From Paraburkholderia ultramafica (GTDB lineage: Bacteria > Pseudomonadota > Gammaproteobacteria > Burkholderiales > Burkholderiaceae), in assembly GCF_902859915.1 (NCBI RefSeq), contig NZ_CADIKK010000012.1:145076-209075 (forward strand): 64,000 nucleotides of DNA. Direction: 5' to 3'. Of the stretch, positions 53,471 to 60,980 are shown in pieces; the first letter of the stretch is position 1; every line of letters begins with the position of its first letter. The notes beneath the pieces are model-generated. The model searched no databases. It saw only the letters and a list, made by a program, of their open reading frames with translations, and was not told the DNA's origin. The translations under genes and the position numbers were made by a program.

Positions 53471-53902
53471 TCAGCTGATCGTCAGGCGTTTGCGCTCGGA
53501 GGCCGCTTTCTTGGGCAGCGTCAGCGAGAGCACGCCGTCCTTGTACTGCGCGGCCGCGGTGGTTTCGTCGATCTCGCTCTGAAGCGAGAACGAACGGCTA
53601 ACGGCGCCCGAATAGCGTTCGCGGCGAACCACCCGTTCGCCATCCTTCAGTTCCTGCTTACGCTCGACCTTGGCGCTGATCGATACGAGATTGCCGTCGA
53701 TCTTTACGTCGATATCGTTTTTCTCGACGCCAGGCAGTTCAGCTTTGACCGTGTACTGGGTATCGCTTTCCGTCACATCGATCTTGATGTCGGCGAGCGG
53801 CGCCTCCCCCCCTGCGCCACCGCGCAGCGGGCGGAACAGGCCCTGAAAGAGATCCGACATGGGTTCGATTGCAAACGGGTCAAAACGGGTCAGGTTGCTC
53901 AT
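53471..53902 (-). CDS. Hsp20/alpha-crystallin small heat-shock protein
   Basis: A 143-residue protein starting at ATG 53902 (MSNLTRFDPFAIEPMSDLF). The alpha-crystallin domain is visible: ADIKIDVTESDTQYTVKAEL, LPGVEKNDIDVKIDGNLVSI and GVLSLTLPKK. It keeps partly unfolded proteins soluble. It is the first gene of a four-gene run (hsp20, BON, hypothetical, CBS). An FNR-type dyad lies 187 bases upstream of its start. Confidence 0.95.
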   Translation of the reverse strand: MSNLTRFDPFAIEPMSDLFQGLFRPLRGGAGGEAPLADIKIDVTESDTQYTVKAELPGVEKNDIDVKIDGNLVSISAKVERKQELKDGERVVRRERYSGAVSRSFSLQSEIDETTAAAQYKDGVLSLTLPKKAASERKRLTIS

Positions 53903-54088
53903 TGTGTCACTCCTTGAATCATCCATGAACGTCATGGATACGGGACAGCGTTGAGTGGCATGGCGCGGGCGCGCATGCGTCTCGGCTGAAGGTGTCGCCA
54001 GCGACGGTTTTACGTCTTCGAACGCAAAGCGGTTGATCGAAACGACCTTCCCATACGAGCGACTTTAGGCTGGCTCCCGGCGCACCGA

Positions 54089-54102
54089 TTGACATGTATC
54101 AA
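54089..54102. promoter_or_regulatory. FNR/ANR-type box upstream of hsp20
   Basis: TTGACATGTATCAA matches the FNR consensus TTGAT-N4-ATCAA with one substitution. It lies 187 bases before the hsp20 ATG and 64 bases past the visible end of the phaB remnant. A regulator of this family is encoded at 60038. Confidence 0.75.
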
Positions 54103-54165
54103 GCGATCTTCATCAGCCGCCGCCTGGCCGAATGAATGACCTCCGTCAACCGCCGCGCATCCCCC

Positions 54166-54371
54166 ACACGAGTCGAAATTAGTCACGTCGGCTTCGTACG
54201 CATGAAAGCGGCGACCGGCGCCCCGGTGCTGCATCAGCGATGTGGCGACGTGATCGTTGCACTCCGAATGCGACATGGCGACGCCCATGCCGGCGTCGTG
54301 AAGACGCCGGCTATTGGCGGCGCCGAGTCCGCCATGTCACCGGTGATGAAGGCAACGCGCCTGGTTGACAT
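54166..54371 (-). pseudogene. 5' remnant of an acetoacetyl-CoA reductase gene (phaB-like), frameshifted
   Basis: ATG 54371 has GGGAG before it and opens MSTRRVAFITGDMADSAPP. After a one-base shift near 54340 the frame reads RRLHDAGMGVAMSHSE, then RRFHAYEADVTNFDSC. Together these are the dinucleotide-binding N-terminus of PhbB/FabG-type reductases (RVAxITGGMGGLG, then AGRRFHAYxxDVxxFDSC). One G appears missing in the GGMGG motif, and the remaining two thirds of the gene are gone. Polyhydroxybutyrate genes are common in this type of locus. Confidence 0.7.
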
Positions 54372-54453
54372 GTTGTTCTCCCGCTCGCGCGCAGCGGCGT
54401 GCGGTCGCGAGCGCGGCGCCGCCCCGAACACGGCGCGCCTGTCGGGACGATGC

Positions 54454-54912
54454 TCAGGCGTCGGCGGCGCTTTCCCGAACCAGCAGCACGGGGCACGGCG
54501 AATGCCGCACGAAACGTTCGGCGACGCTGCCGAGCACCATGCGTCGCATGCCGTGCCGGCCATGTGTGCCCATCACCACCAGATCCACGGCGCGCCGCTC
54601 GGCACAGCGGACGATGCAGCTCGCGATGTCTTCGGCAATGCCCTGGGTTTCGATGATTTCCGAATCGCCGGCCACGTCGAGCGCTTTCATTTTCGCGAGC
54701 GCGTCGTCCAGCAGGCTTCGTCCGGCCTCGCGCGCGGCCTCGGTCAACAGATGCGGGTCGCACGCGCCCGCGTAGGTGAAGGCCGCCGACTGGTCGATCG
54801 CATACACCGCCGTCAACTTCGCCCGGGCGAGCTTCGCCATGCGGATCGCCTCATCAAGCGCGCATTTCGCCGCTTCGCTGCCATCCACGGCAACCAGAAT
54901 GTTCTCGTACAT
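54454..54912 (-). CDS. universal stress protein (UspA family)
   Basis: A 152-residue UspA protein starting at ATG 54912 (MYENILVAVDGSEAAKCALD). The ATP-binding motif is in VVMGTHGRHGMRRMVLGSVA then RFVRHSPCPVLLV, the G-2x-G-9x-G-S pattern. It is 57 bases downstream of the HPF-like gene and probably shares its promoter, which has an FNR-type box. Confidence 0.94.
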   Translation of the reverse strand: MYENILVAVDGSEAAKCALDEAIRMAKLARAKLTAVYAIDQSAAFTYAGACDPHLLTEAAREAGRSLLDDALAKMKALDVAGDSEIIETQGIAEDIASCIVRCAERRAVDLVVMGTHGRHGMRRMVLGSVAERFVRHSPCPVLLVRESAADA

Positions 54913-54969
54913 GACTGTCTCCTTGTCGAGCATTAAAAAACGATGCCGTCGCAGCACTCGCTGCAATGA

Positions 54970-55305
54970 TCAGGACCGGGTACGCGCCGGATTGAGCGCC
55001 AGTTGCTGTTCGGCGCAATCGAATGCCGCCTGGACCGCCACTTCCGCGTTGGCGTCGAGGCAATGTCTGATCGGCACGAGCTCGCCGCTGCGCATGATCA
55101 GGTCCAGCCGGGCGTCGAACATGGGAGCGCGTGGCTCGCCCGGCGCCGCATTGGCCCGGTAGTCAGGGAGCGCGGCCCGGATGGATTCGATCGCCAGGTG
55201 ACAGCCCGCGATGGACTGGCTGAAACGCTCCAGGCGCACCAGTTGCGAAGCGGCTTCGGCTTCGATGTGCGACGTCCCGGCAAAGCCGAGATAGACGATT
55301 TGCAT
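54970..55305 (-). CDS. HPF/RaiA-like ribosome-associated protein
   Basis: A 111-residue protein starting at ATG 55305, five bases after GGGAG; an in-frame ATG four codons upstream overlaps that site. MQIVYLGFAGTSHIEAEAAS then RLERFSQSIAGCHLAIE and FDARLDLIMRSGELVPIRHC then ANAEVAVQAAFDCAEQQL match the sigma54-modulation/HPF fold. Such proteins stall ribosomes under stress. A perfect FNR-like dyad lies 146 bases upstream. Confidence 0.78.
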   Translation of the reverse strand: MQIVYLGFAGTSHIEAEAASQLVRLERFSQSIAGCHLAIESIRAALPDYRANAAPGEPRAPMFDARLDLIMRSGELVPIRHCLDANAEVAVQAAFDCAEQQLALNPARTRS

Positions 55306-55665
55306 GCCGACTCCCATCTGCTCTCTCCCAGGCCTTCCGCGGTTTCGCGCGGGTTCCGTAGCGAAGTCGCCCGCCGCGGTCGCATGGCTGAGCGAATGAG
55401 CCGCGAACGGCGGGGATGATTGGATCATCGTCGAGAACGGCGCGAGCCGCTTGACGTGCGTCAAGCATTGAGCGGACTCGACTTTTCCTGATCGCAGCAA
55501 GAGGCTGTTCATGGCGCGCCGTCCGCGTCACGCGTGCACGCCAGCGGATCGCGCTTGCCCGTGCTATTTTTCAGGCCGGTCCCCGGCGCCCGGGCAATCC
55601 AACCGCCACACTTCAACGCCCGGAAATCCGTTTCGACCGCGCGTATCAGCACGAACCAGTACGAA
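55306..55665. other. intergenic region with one FNR-type box
   Basis: 360 bases with no convincing gene between flavodoxin and the HPF-like gene, both on the minus strand. It contains the dyad at 55451-55464. The remaining sequence has open frames without family resemblance. Confidence 0.4.
55451..55464. promoter_or_regulatory. FNR/ANR-type box upstream of the HPF-like and Usp genes
   Basis: TTGACGTGCGTCAA has perfect dyad symmetry (TTGAC-GTGC-GTCAA). It is 146 bases before the HPF-like start at 55305. Confidence 0.72.
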
Positions 55666-56178
55666 TCAGCACATCCATTCGAACTCGCTGGACCACGCCA
55701 GGTGCCGTTTGAGTGCGCCGACAAAGTCTGCCAGCTCGGCATGCACGCCCTGGTGCGCCGCGGCCGCGGTGATCCTGCATTCGGCGACGGCCGGCTTGCC
55801 CGCCAGTACGCTCATCTCGCGAAGCGCGGCAGCGGCGCCGTGTCCGCCGCAACTGCAAAAGAACGCCACCTGAGGCAGCCGCGCACGGTTCTCGATGAGA
55901 TACGAGCGCACCGGCGCCGATACCGAACCGGCCCACACCGGCGAGCCGATCACGACGAGGTCGTACGCCGACACGCTCAGGCCGGCCGGGACGATTTCAG
56001 TGGGTCGCTTGCGGATCGCATCGACCAGCGAACGCAGGTAGCCGCCCGGCCCTTCGCGGTTGCTGCGGTCGCAGATTTCCTCGAGATCGGCGGCCAGCAT
56101 CTTTGCAATCGCCGACGCAAGCAGGCGCGTGGTCCCGGTGCGTGAGAAATAGACGACAAGAACTTTCGCTTCGGACAT
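55666..56178 (-). CDS. flavodoxin-family protein
   Basis: A 170-residue flavodoxin-like protein starting at ATG 56178. The FMN phosphate loop is VLVVYFSRTGTTRLLASAIA (residues ~6-25), and the isoalloxazine-contacting loops are YDLVVIGSPVWAGSVSAPV and FFCSCGGHG. The latter contains a rare CSCGG cysteine pair. It may serve as an electron carrier or quinone reductase in low oxygen. The gene is preceded by an FNR-like dyad at 56271-56284. Confidence 0.9.
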   Translation of the reverse strand: MSEAKVLVVYFSRTGTTRLLASAIAKMLAADLEEICDRSNREGPGGYLRSLVDAIRKRPTEIVPAGLSVSAYDLVVIGSPVWAGSVSAPVRSYLIENRARLPQVAFFCSCGGHGAAAALREMSVLAGKPAVAECRITAAAAHQGVHAELADFVGALKRHLAWSSEFEWMC

Positions 56179-56270
56179 TTCAGCCTCCGTACCGAACGCA
56201 CGCTGTGGTGGACGGATAGTTGGGGTTCGCACTGCATGTCACGAGCATAGGGGCGGCCGGGCGAGTTCTC

Positions 56271-56284
56271 ATGATCCATATCAA
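56271..56284. promoter_or_regulatory. FNR/ANR-type box upstream of flavodoxin
   Basis: ATGATCCATATCAA differs from TTGAT-N4-ATCAA only in its first base. It is 93 bases before the flavodoxin ATG, close to the position expected for an activator-dependent promoter. Confidence 0.65.
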
Positions 56285-56385
56285 GCAACGAACCTGGCCG
56301 TTGTTACGGCTCATCGCGAGTTCGCTGCATGCGTCCAAACGCTTCGCCGACGCGCTGTGCAATACCGTCGGGCCGCACGTATCTG

Positions 56386-56715
56386 CGTGACGGAGCGCGA
56401 GAGGGCCGCCGCACGGCGCGGCGCACCACCATCCTGACGGTGAACGGCGTTCGCGCAGAAGCGAACCCGCGTATTCCAGGCGCCGACATCGCGACGGTCA
56501 TCGCGCGGCACGGCATCCGTGTCGAAGTCAGGGACGTCGAAGCCGGTGCAGGCGCGTCGGTTGGCGACACGCTGTTATCGGAAGCCGCCGGGCTCGATGC
56601 CGACCTGCTCGTAATGGGCGCCTACGGCCATGCCCGCTGGCAGGAACTGGTGATGGGCGGCGCAACCCGCACGGTGCTCCAGTCGATGACCGTGCCGGTG
56701 CTGATGTCGCACTGA
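56386..56715 (+). pseudogene. C-terminal fragment of a universal stress protein
   Basis: The frame reads DGAREGRRTARRTTILTVNG and ends with LLVMGAYGHARWQELVMGGA and TVLQSMTVPVLMSH, the UspA C-terminal signature. The preceding segment seems to be the joint of a two-domain Usp with part deleted between DGAREGRR and TTILTVN. The first domain is missing. An ATG at 56329 could start a product but would add arginine-rich nonsense. Confidence 0.65.
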
Positions 56716-56800
56716 TTCGAGCCGGGTTCGCGATGTGACGGTTTTCAGGGCGCGTCTTTTTGTCCGCGCTCCGCGTGCCGAACCTGCACGGTCAAAGCCG

Positions 56801-57276
56801 TCAAAGACCTGGCGGAATCTCGTCCAGATCCCGCTCGCGCCGAACCAGCAGGACCGGCACCTCGGTGCGCCGCAAGACGGCTTCTGCGACACTGCCGAGC
56901 AGCAAGCGCCCTATCCCGTGCCGGCCATGCGTGCCCATCACGACGAGATCAGCTTCGCATTCGTCGGCGATGCGGCAGAGCACGCCCGCGATGTCCTCGC
57001 CGTACGCGTCGACGATTCGCGTCAGGCCGCGCACGCCGCGCTGCTCGAACAGCGCGCGAGCGTCCTCCAGTGTGGCCATGGCGGCGTCGGCCGACGCCGT
57101 CGTGCGCATCTGCTGATCGAGCAGGCCGGTGCCGATGTCGACCATCTGCGCACCCTGTTCGGCGACGAATACCGCGTCACGGTCGACTGCGCCGCCTCCG
57201 CGATTTTCAGCGCTTCCTGAAGGGCGAGTTGCGCGGCCTGGCTATCGTCGATTGCTACGAGAATCCGCTTGTACAT
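56801..57276 (-). pseudogene. frameshifted universal stress protein gene
   Basis: From ATG 57276 the frame reads MYKRILVAIDDSQAAQLALQ and EALKIAEAAQSTVT, then leaves the family. The second frame takes over at MVDIGTGLLDQQM and ends LVVMGTHGRHGIGRLLLGSV and VPVLLVRRERD. Joining the two needs one extra base near 57165. Total length is about 158 codons, normal for UspA. This is a recent inactivation or a base error in the assembly. Confidence 0.8.
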
Positions 57277-57616
57277 GACATGCTCCTGGAGCTTGACGCA
57301 TCACTAACGGCTGCCGGCGAAATGCGCCCGGGAGTTCAGTCTGCGGTTCAAGCCCGAAATACGCTTGATGCGGATCAAGCCCCGGGCGCCTCGCATCGAC
57401 CACGTTTCGTTCAGACAGCGCTCTGCTCGCCATCCACCGCGACTACTGGCATGATCCATGCGGATCGCGCAGAATAAACAACGCAGCAGGTTCTGCCGCC
57501 CATCGCCAAGGCTGAACGCAACGAACTGAATCTGAAAGACGCCGTGGCACTCGTGATCCAATGGGCACCGGCCATCGGTCGGCGTCGTGAGTTATCCGTC
57601 ATTCATAGAGGCGCGC
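57277..57616. promoter_or_regulatory. divergent control region with FNR-type box
   Basis: 340 bases without a gene between the frameshifted stress gene (minus) and the sensor kinase (plus). It holds the dyad at 57365-57378, which could serve both directions. Confidence 0.5.
57365..57378. promoter_or_regulatory. FNR/ANR-type box, perfect consensus
   Basis: TTGATGCGGATCAA is the exact FNR consensus TTGAT-N4-ATCAA. It is 89 bases before the frameshifted stress gene start and about 240 before the kinase gene. Confidence 0.82.
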
Positions 57617-58990
57617 ATGCCCCTTCGCGATAAAACGCCCCTCGCGTCCGGATCGTCATCGCGGGCGCGAGTCGCGACCTATGTGCGACACCCTGTGTTC
57701 GTCGGCACGCTGGCCTTTGTCGTCGCATTTGTGTTGGCGCTTGGCGTATGGCGCTGGCTGGCGGACCGGTCTCTGCGCGACGCCTCCGTCAGCGAAAACA
57801 GCTTGTTCGCGGCAAGCATCGCCGCCGCATGCCTGTTCGCCGTCGTAGCCTTTCTGATGGCCCGCGCACGCGGCCTCTCCACCGCCACGAGCGCGGCGCA
57901 CAGCCAGTCGAGCGTCAACGAGGCACGCATGATGGCGATCATCCGTTCGTCGATGGAAGCCATCATCACCGTCGATGAACGGCAGAATATCGTCATCTTC
58001 AACCCGATGGCCGAACATGTATTCGGCTGCAGCGCGGCAGACGCGCTTGGCACTTCGCTATCGCGCTTCATTCCCGAGCGTTTTCGCGCGGCGCACGAGC
58101 GGCATGTCGACCAGTTCGGCGTCACGGGCGTGTCCGAGCGCCAGATGGGCAAACAGCAGCGCGTGCTATTCGGGCTGCGCAGCACGGGCGAAGAGTTTCC
58201 GATCGAAGCGTCGATTTCCCAGGTGTCCGACGGCGACAGCAAGCTGTACACCGTCATGTTGCGCGACATCACGGAGCGGGTCAAAGCGGAGAACGCGCAA
58301 CGCAAATCGCGCGAGGAGTTGCGCGAACTGTCCGCCAATCTGCAGAAGGTTCGCGAGGACGAAAAAACCCGCATTGCTCGCGAATTGCACGACGACCTCG
58401 GGCAGCAGTTGACCGCGCTGAAAATGGACCTTTCCTCGGTCGAGCAGGCGCTTGAAGCCACCGCCGAGCCCGGGATTCTGCGGCGACTCAGCGGCATGCG
58501 ACGGTTGATCGATGCGACGGTCGCGTCGGTGCGCCGGATCGCGGCTGATCTGCGCCCGGTCATGCTCGACGATCTGGGCCTGATCCCGGCCATCGAATGG
58601 CTCGCGAACGACTTTACGAACCGCTATGGCATCGAGGTGAAACGCGACATCGAAGTCGGCGACACGCGCTTCACGCCGGCAGGCGCAACCACACTATTCC
58701 GGATCGTGCAGGAGGCGCTCACCAATGTCGCCCGCCACGCGGAAGCCACGGTCGTTACGCTGACGGTGCGCGTCGAAGAGGACACCTGCATCGTGCAAGT
58801 GGCGGACAATGGTCATGGCGCGAGCCGTTCCGGTGCGCCCGCCGAAAAATCGTTCGGCCTGCTCGGGATCCGCGAACGTGCGCACATGTTAGGCGGCACG
58901 GTTGAAATACATACGTCCAGCGGCAAGGGTTTTGCGCTGACCGTCACGTTCCCCGCAGCGGCCGTGCAACGGCAGGAGACGCTAACATGA
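57617..58990 (+). CDS. PAS-domain sensor histidine kinase (NarX/HisKA_3 type)
   Basis: A 457-residue membrane kinase starting at ATG 57617 with AGAGG just upstream. Two hydrophobic segments (FVGTLAFVVAFVLALGVWRW; NSLFAASIAAACLFAVVAFL), then a PAS domain (residues ~110-220), a coiled-coil and a HisKA_3 region (ARELHDDLGQQLTALKMDL, phosphoaccepting His), and a HATPase_c domain (TTLFRIVQEALTNVARHAEA, SFGLLGIRERAHMLGG). Its stop overlaps the response regulator start as ATGA. With a single PAS it could sense redox or oxygen, but no cofactor ligand is evident. Confidence 0.93.
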   Translation: MPLRDKTPLASGSSSRARVATYVRHPVFVGTLAFVVAFVLALGVWRWLADRSLRDASVSENSLFAASIAAACLFAVVAFLMARARGLSTATSAAHSQSSVNEARMMAIIRSSMEAIITVDERQNIVIFNPMAEHVFGCSAADALGTSLSRFIPERFRAAHERHVDQFGVTGVSERQMGKQQRVLFGLRSTGEEFPIEASISQVSDGDSKLYTVMLRDITERVKAENAQRKSREELRELSANLQKVREDEKTRIARELHDDLGQQLTALKMDLSSVEQALEATAEPGILRRLSGMRRLIDATVASVRRIAADLRPVMLDDLGLIPAIEWLANDFTNRYGIEVKRDIEVGDTRFTPAGATTLFRIVQEALTNVARHAEATVVTLTVRVEEDTCIVQVADNGHGASRSGAPAEKSFGLLGIRERAHMLGGTVEIHTSSGKGFALTVTFPAAAVQRQETLT

Positions 58991-59634
58991 TTCGCGTGCT
59001 GATAGCCGACGATCACGCGCTGGTGCGCGATGGTCTGCGACATATTCTGCAAAACGCAAGCGGTTTCGAAGTGGTTGGAGAAGCCTGCGACAGCGCCACT
59101 ACGATCGCGCTGGTTCGCTCGCATCCGGCTGAGGTGCTGGTGCTGGATCTGTCGATGCCGGGGCGCAACGGCGTCGAGCTGATCCGACAGGTCAAGGACG
59201 AACTGCCGGCGCTGCGCATTCTCGTGCTCACCATGCATGCGGAGCAGCAGTACGCCGTGCGGGCTTTCAAGGCCGGCGCATCGGGTTATCTCACCAAGGA
59301 AAGCGCCAGCGCGGAACTGGTCTCCGCAGTGACCAAGGTTGCCTCCGGCGGCGTCTATGTCAGTCTCGCAATGGCCGAACGCTTTGCGCAAAGCCTCAAC
59401 GAGCCCACCGACACGCTGCCCCACCAGCGCCTGTCCGACCGCGAATTCGACGTGTTCCGGCGCATCGCCGCAGGACAGACCCTCACGCAAATCGCTGCCG
59501 AGTTGTGTGTCAGCAGCAAGACGGTCAGCACCTATAAAACCCGCATTCTCGAGAAAATGCAGATGCCGCACGAAGCCGCTCTGGTGCGCTATGCGGTGCG
59601 CCACAAACTGCTCGCGGACGACGACGAGATCTAG
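58987..59634 (+). CDS. NarL/FixJ-type response regulator
   Basis: A 215-residue regulator with a normal receiver: VLIADDHALVRDGLRHIL, phosphoacceptor Asp in LVLDLSMPGRNG (residue ~54), Lys in GYLTKESASAEL. The LuxR DNA-binding domain is LSDREFDVFRRIAAGQTLTQ followed by VSSKTVSTYKTRILEKM. It is co-translated with the preceding sensor kinase. The inverted repeat at 59717-59738 downstream is a candidate binding site of this family. Confidence 0.95.
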   Translation: MIRVLIADDHALVRDGLRHILQNASGFEVVGEACDSATTIALVRSHPAEVLVLDLSMPGRNGVELIRQVKDELPALRILVLTMHAEQQYAVRAFKAGASGYLTKESASAELVSAVTKVASGGVYVSLAMAERFAQSLNEPTDTLPHQRLSDREFDVFRRIAAGQTLTQIAAELCVSSKTVSTYKTRILEKMQMPHEAALVRYAVRHKLLADDDEI

Positions 59635-59716
59635 CTCACCCAAGTGCGCCTGCCGCCGGGCGCGCCGATCGTTGCCTCCATCGCCGCGCTCGCGGCTGCT
59701 TCGCCATCCCTCAATG

Positions 59717-59738
59717 CGTGTAGGAAATTCCCTACACG
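59717..59738. promoter_or_regulatory. 22-bp inverted repeat, candidate regulator site
   Basis: CGTGTAGG (59717-59724) and CCTACACG (59731-59738) are perfect 8-bp arms around AAATTC. It sits between the response regulator stop and the remnant preceding the FNR gene. It has no T-run, so a terminator is less likely than a protein-binding site for the NarL-type regulator. Confidence 0.5.
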
Positions 59739-59812
59739 ATGTCGTGTTTGCCTACCTGAAGCTCGTTCCCGGCCGATTTAATTTTGAGATAACGCGGCCG
59801 ATACTTTGAGCC

Positions 59813-60015
59813 ATGGACTCAAGCCTGTCACGACCAGCCCTGCGCGTGTTCCTCGTCGAGGACGCGATTTCGATCAGGACACGGATGGCCGCGCGTTTGG
59901 GTTCAGGCAGGCGTGCCTTGCCCATGGTGCGCGGTACTTCTTCGACAAGACCAGCGAATTCGACCTTACATCCAGCACCATCCAGCGAATCGCCCGCGGG
60001 CGTTGCGCACGTGGC
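59813..60015 (+). pseudogene. internally deleted response-regulator gene remnant
   Basis: ATG 59813 opens MDSSLSRPALRVFLVEDAIS, a receiver N-terminus (LRVFLVED...). About 30 codons later the next frame carries FRQACLAHGARYFFDKTSEF then STIQRIARG, a receiver C-terminus (the GARYFFDKTSEF segment of single-domain regulators in Burkholderia). Roughly 70 codons in the middle are missing. The remnant lies directly before and partly in frame with the FNR gene, which could give a fused long start. Confidence 0.7.
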
Positions 60016-60037
60016 CTCTCTTATCCCGGAGCACACC

Positions 60038-60820
60038 ATGTCTGACGTTGCCGAATATCCCGAAGCTCGAACCATCGCGCAGATCCCGCTGCACGCGCTG
60101 CAAGACACCGGATTCGCGACGACCCAGCCAAAGCGCGCCGGCGCCAACTGCTCAACCTGCGCGATGTACCCTTTCTGCCTGCCGGAAGGCCTGACGCCGG
60201 CGGAGACTGAGCGGATCGAGTCGATGATCTGCCCTTCCCGCACGATTAAAAATGGCGAGTCCCTGTTCCGCGCGGGCGATTCGTTCCAAAGCATCTATGC
60301 GGTTCGCGCGGGTTCGTTCAAGACGGTCGTCATGCATCGCGACGGCCGTGAGCAGGTCACCGGCTTTCATCTGGCCGGCGATGTGCTGGGCCTCGACGGC
60401 ATCTGTTCAGGCAGCCATAGCTGCGACGCGCTCGCCATCGAGGACAGCAAGGTCTGCATCATCCCGTTCCATCCGCTCGAAACGATGTGCCGCGACGTCA
60501 AGGCGGTTCAGCAGCATGTGCACCGGCTGATGGGCGGCGAGATCGTGCGCGAGGCGACCCTGATGCTGCTGCTCGGCACGATGTCCGCCGACCAGCGGGT
60601 CGCGACGTTCCTGCTGAACCTGTCCAGCAAGCTCAAGTCGCGCGGCTACTCGCCGGCCGAATTTCATCTGCGTATGACACGGGAGGAGATCGGCAGCTAC
60701 CTCGGTCTGAAACTCGAAACCGTCAGCCGCATGCTGTCGAAGTTCCAGAAGGACGGTCTGCTCAATACGCATGGCAAGCAGATCAGAATCCTCGATATGG
60801 AAGCTCTCGCCCGCGTGTAG
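60038..60820 (+). CDS. FNR/ANR-family oxygen-responsive regulator
   Basis: A 260-residue Crp/Fnr protein starting at ATG 60038 with GGAG upstream. Four cluster cysteines are present: NCSTCAMYPFC (three) and SKVCIIPF (fourth). A cNMP-like barrel follows (residues ~40-140), then the dimer helix and the HTH (MTREEIGSYLGLKLETVSRM), with ETVSR as in FNR. This arrangement fits a [4Fe-4S] oxygen sensor. Such proteins bind TTGAT-N4-ATCAA; seven such sites occur nearby. The frame is open to the remnant upstream, but the canonical start is 60038. Confidence 0.95.
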   Translation: MSDVAEYPEARTIAQIPLHALQDTGFATTQPKRAGANCSTCAMYPFCLPEGLTPAETERIESMICPSRTIKNGESLFRAGDSFQSIYAVRAGSFKTVVMHRDGREQVTGFHLAGDVLGLDGICSGSHSCDALAIEDSKVCIIPFHPLETMCRDVKAVQQHVHRLMGGEIVREATLMLLLGTMSADQRVATFLLNLSSKLKSRGYSPAEFHLRMTREEIGSYLGLKLETVSRMLSKFQKDGLLNTHGKQIRILDMEALARV

Positions 60821-60980
60821 CCGCGCGCCATCGCGGCCGTTGAGTCAAGCTTGTATTGTCGGGCAACTGATGGCGGACCCCGCTGCAGGTGAACAGCGGC
60901 ACCTCGAACGAGGTGTGCTCGGGCAGCGTGATTAGCCGCCTTTTTCCGCCGTTGCGATGTGTCGGCGGGACAGCAATGTG

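Noticed and set aside
59806..59822. TTGAG...CTCAA around the start of the receiver remnant
   Set aside because: Half sites are seven bases apart and do not fit TTGAT-N4-ATCAA.
60841..60851. TTGAGTCAA-like half sites after the FNR gene
   Set aside because: Spacing is too short for an FNR dyad.
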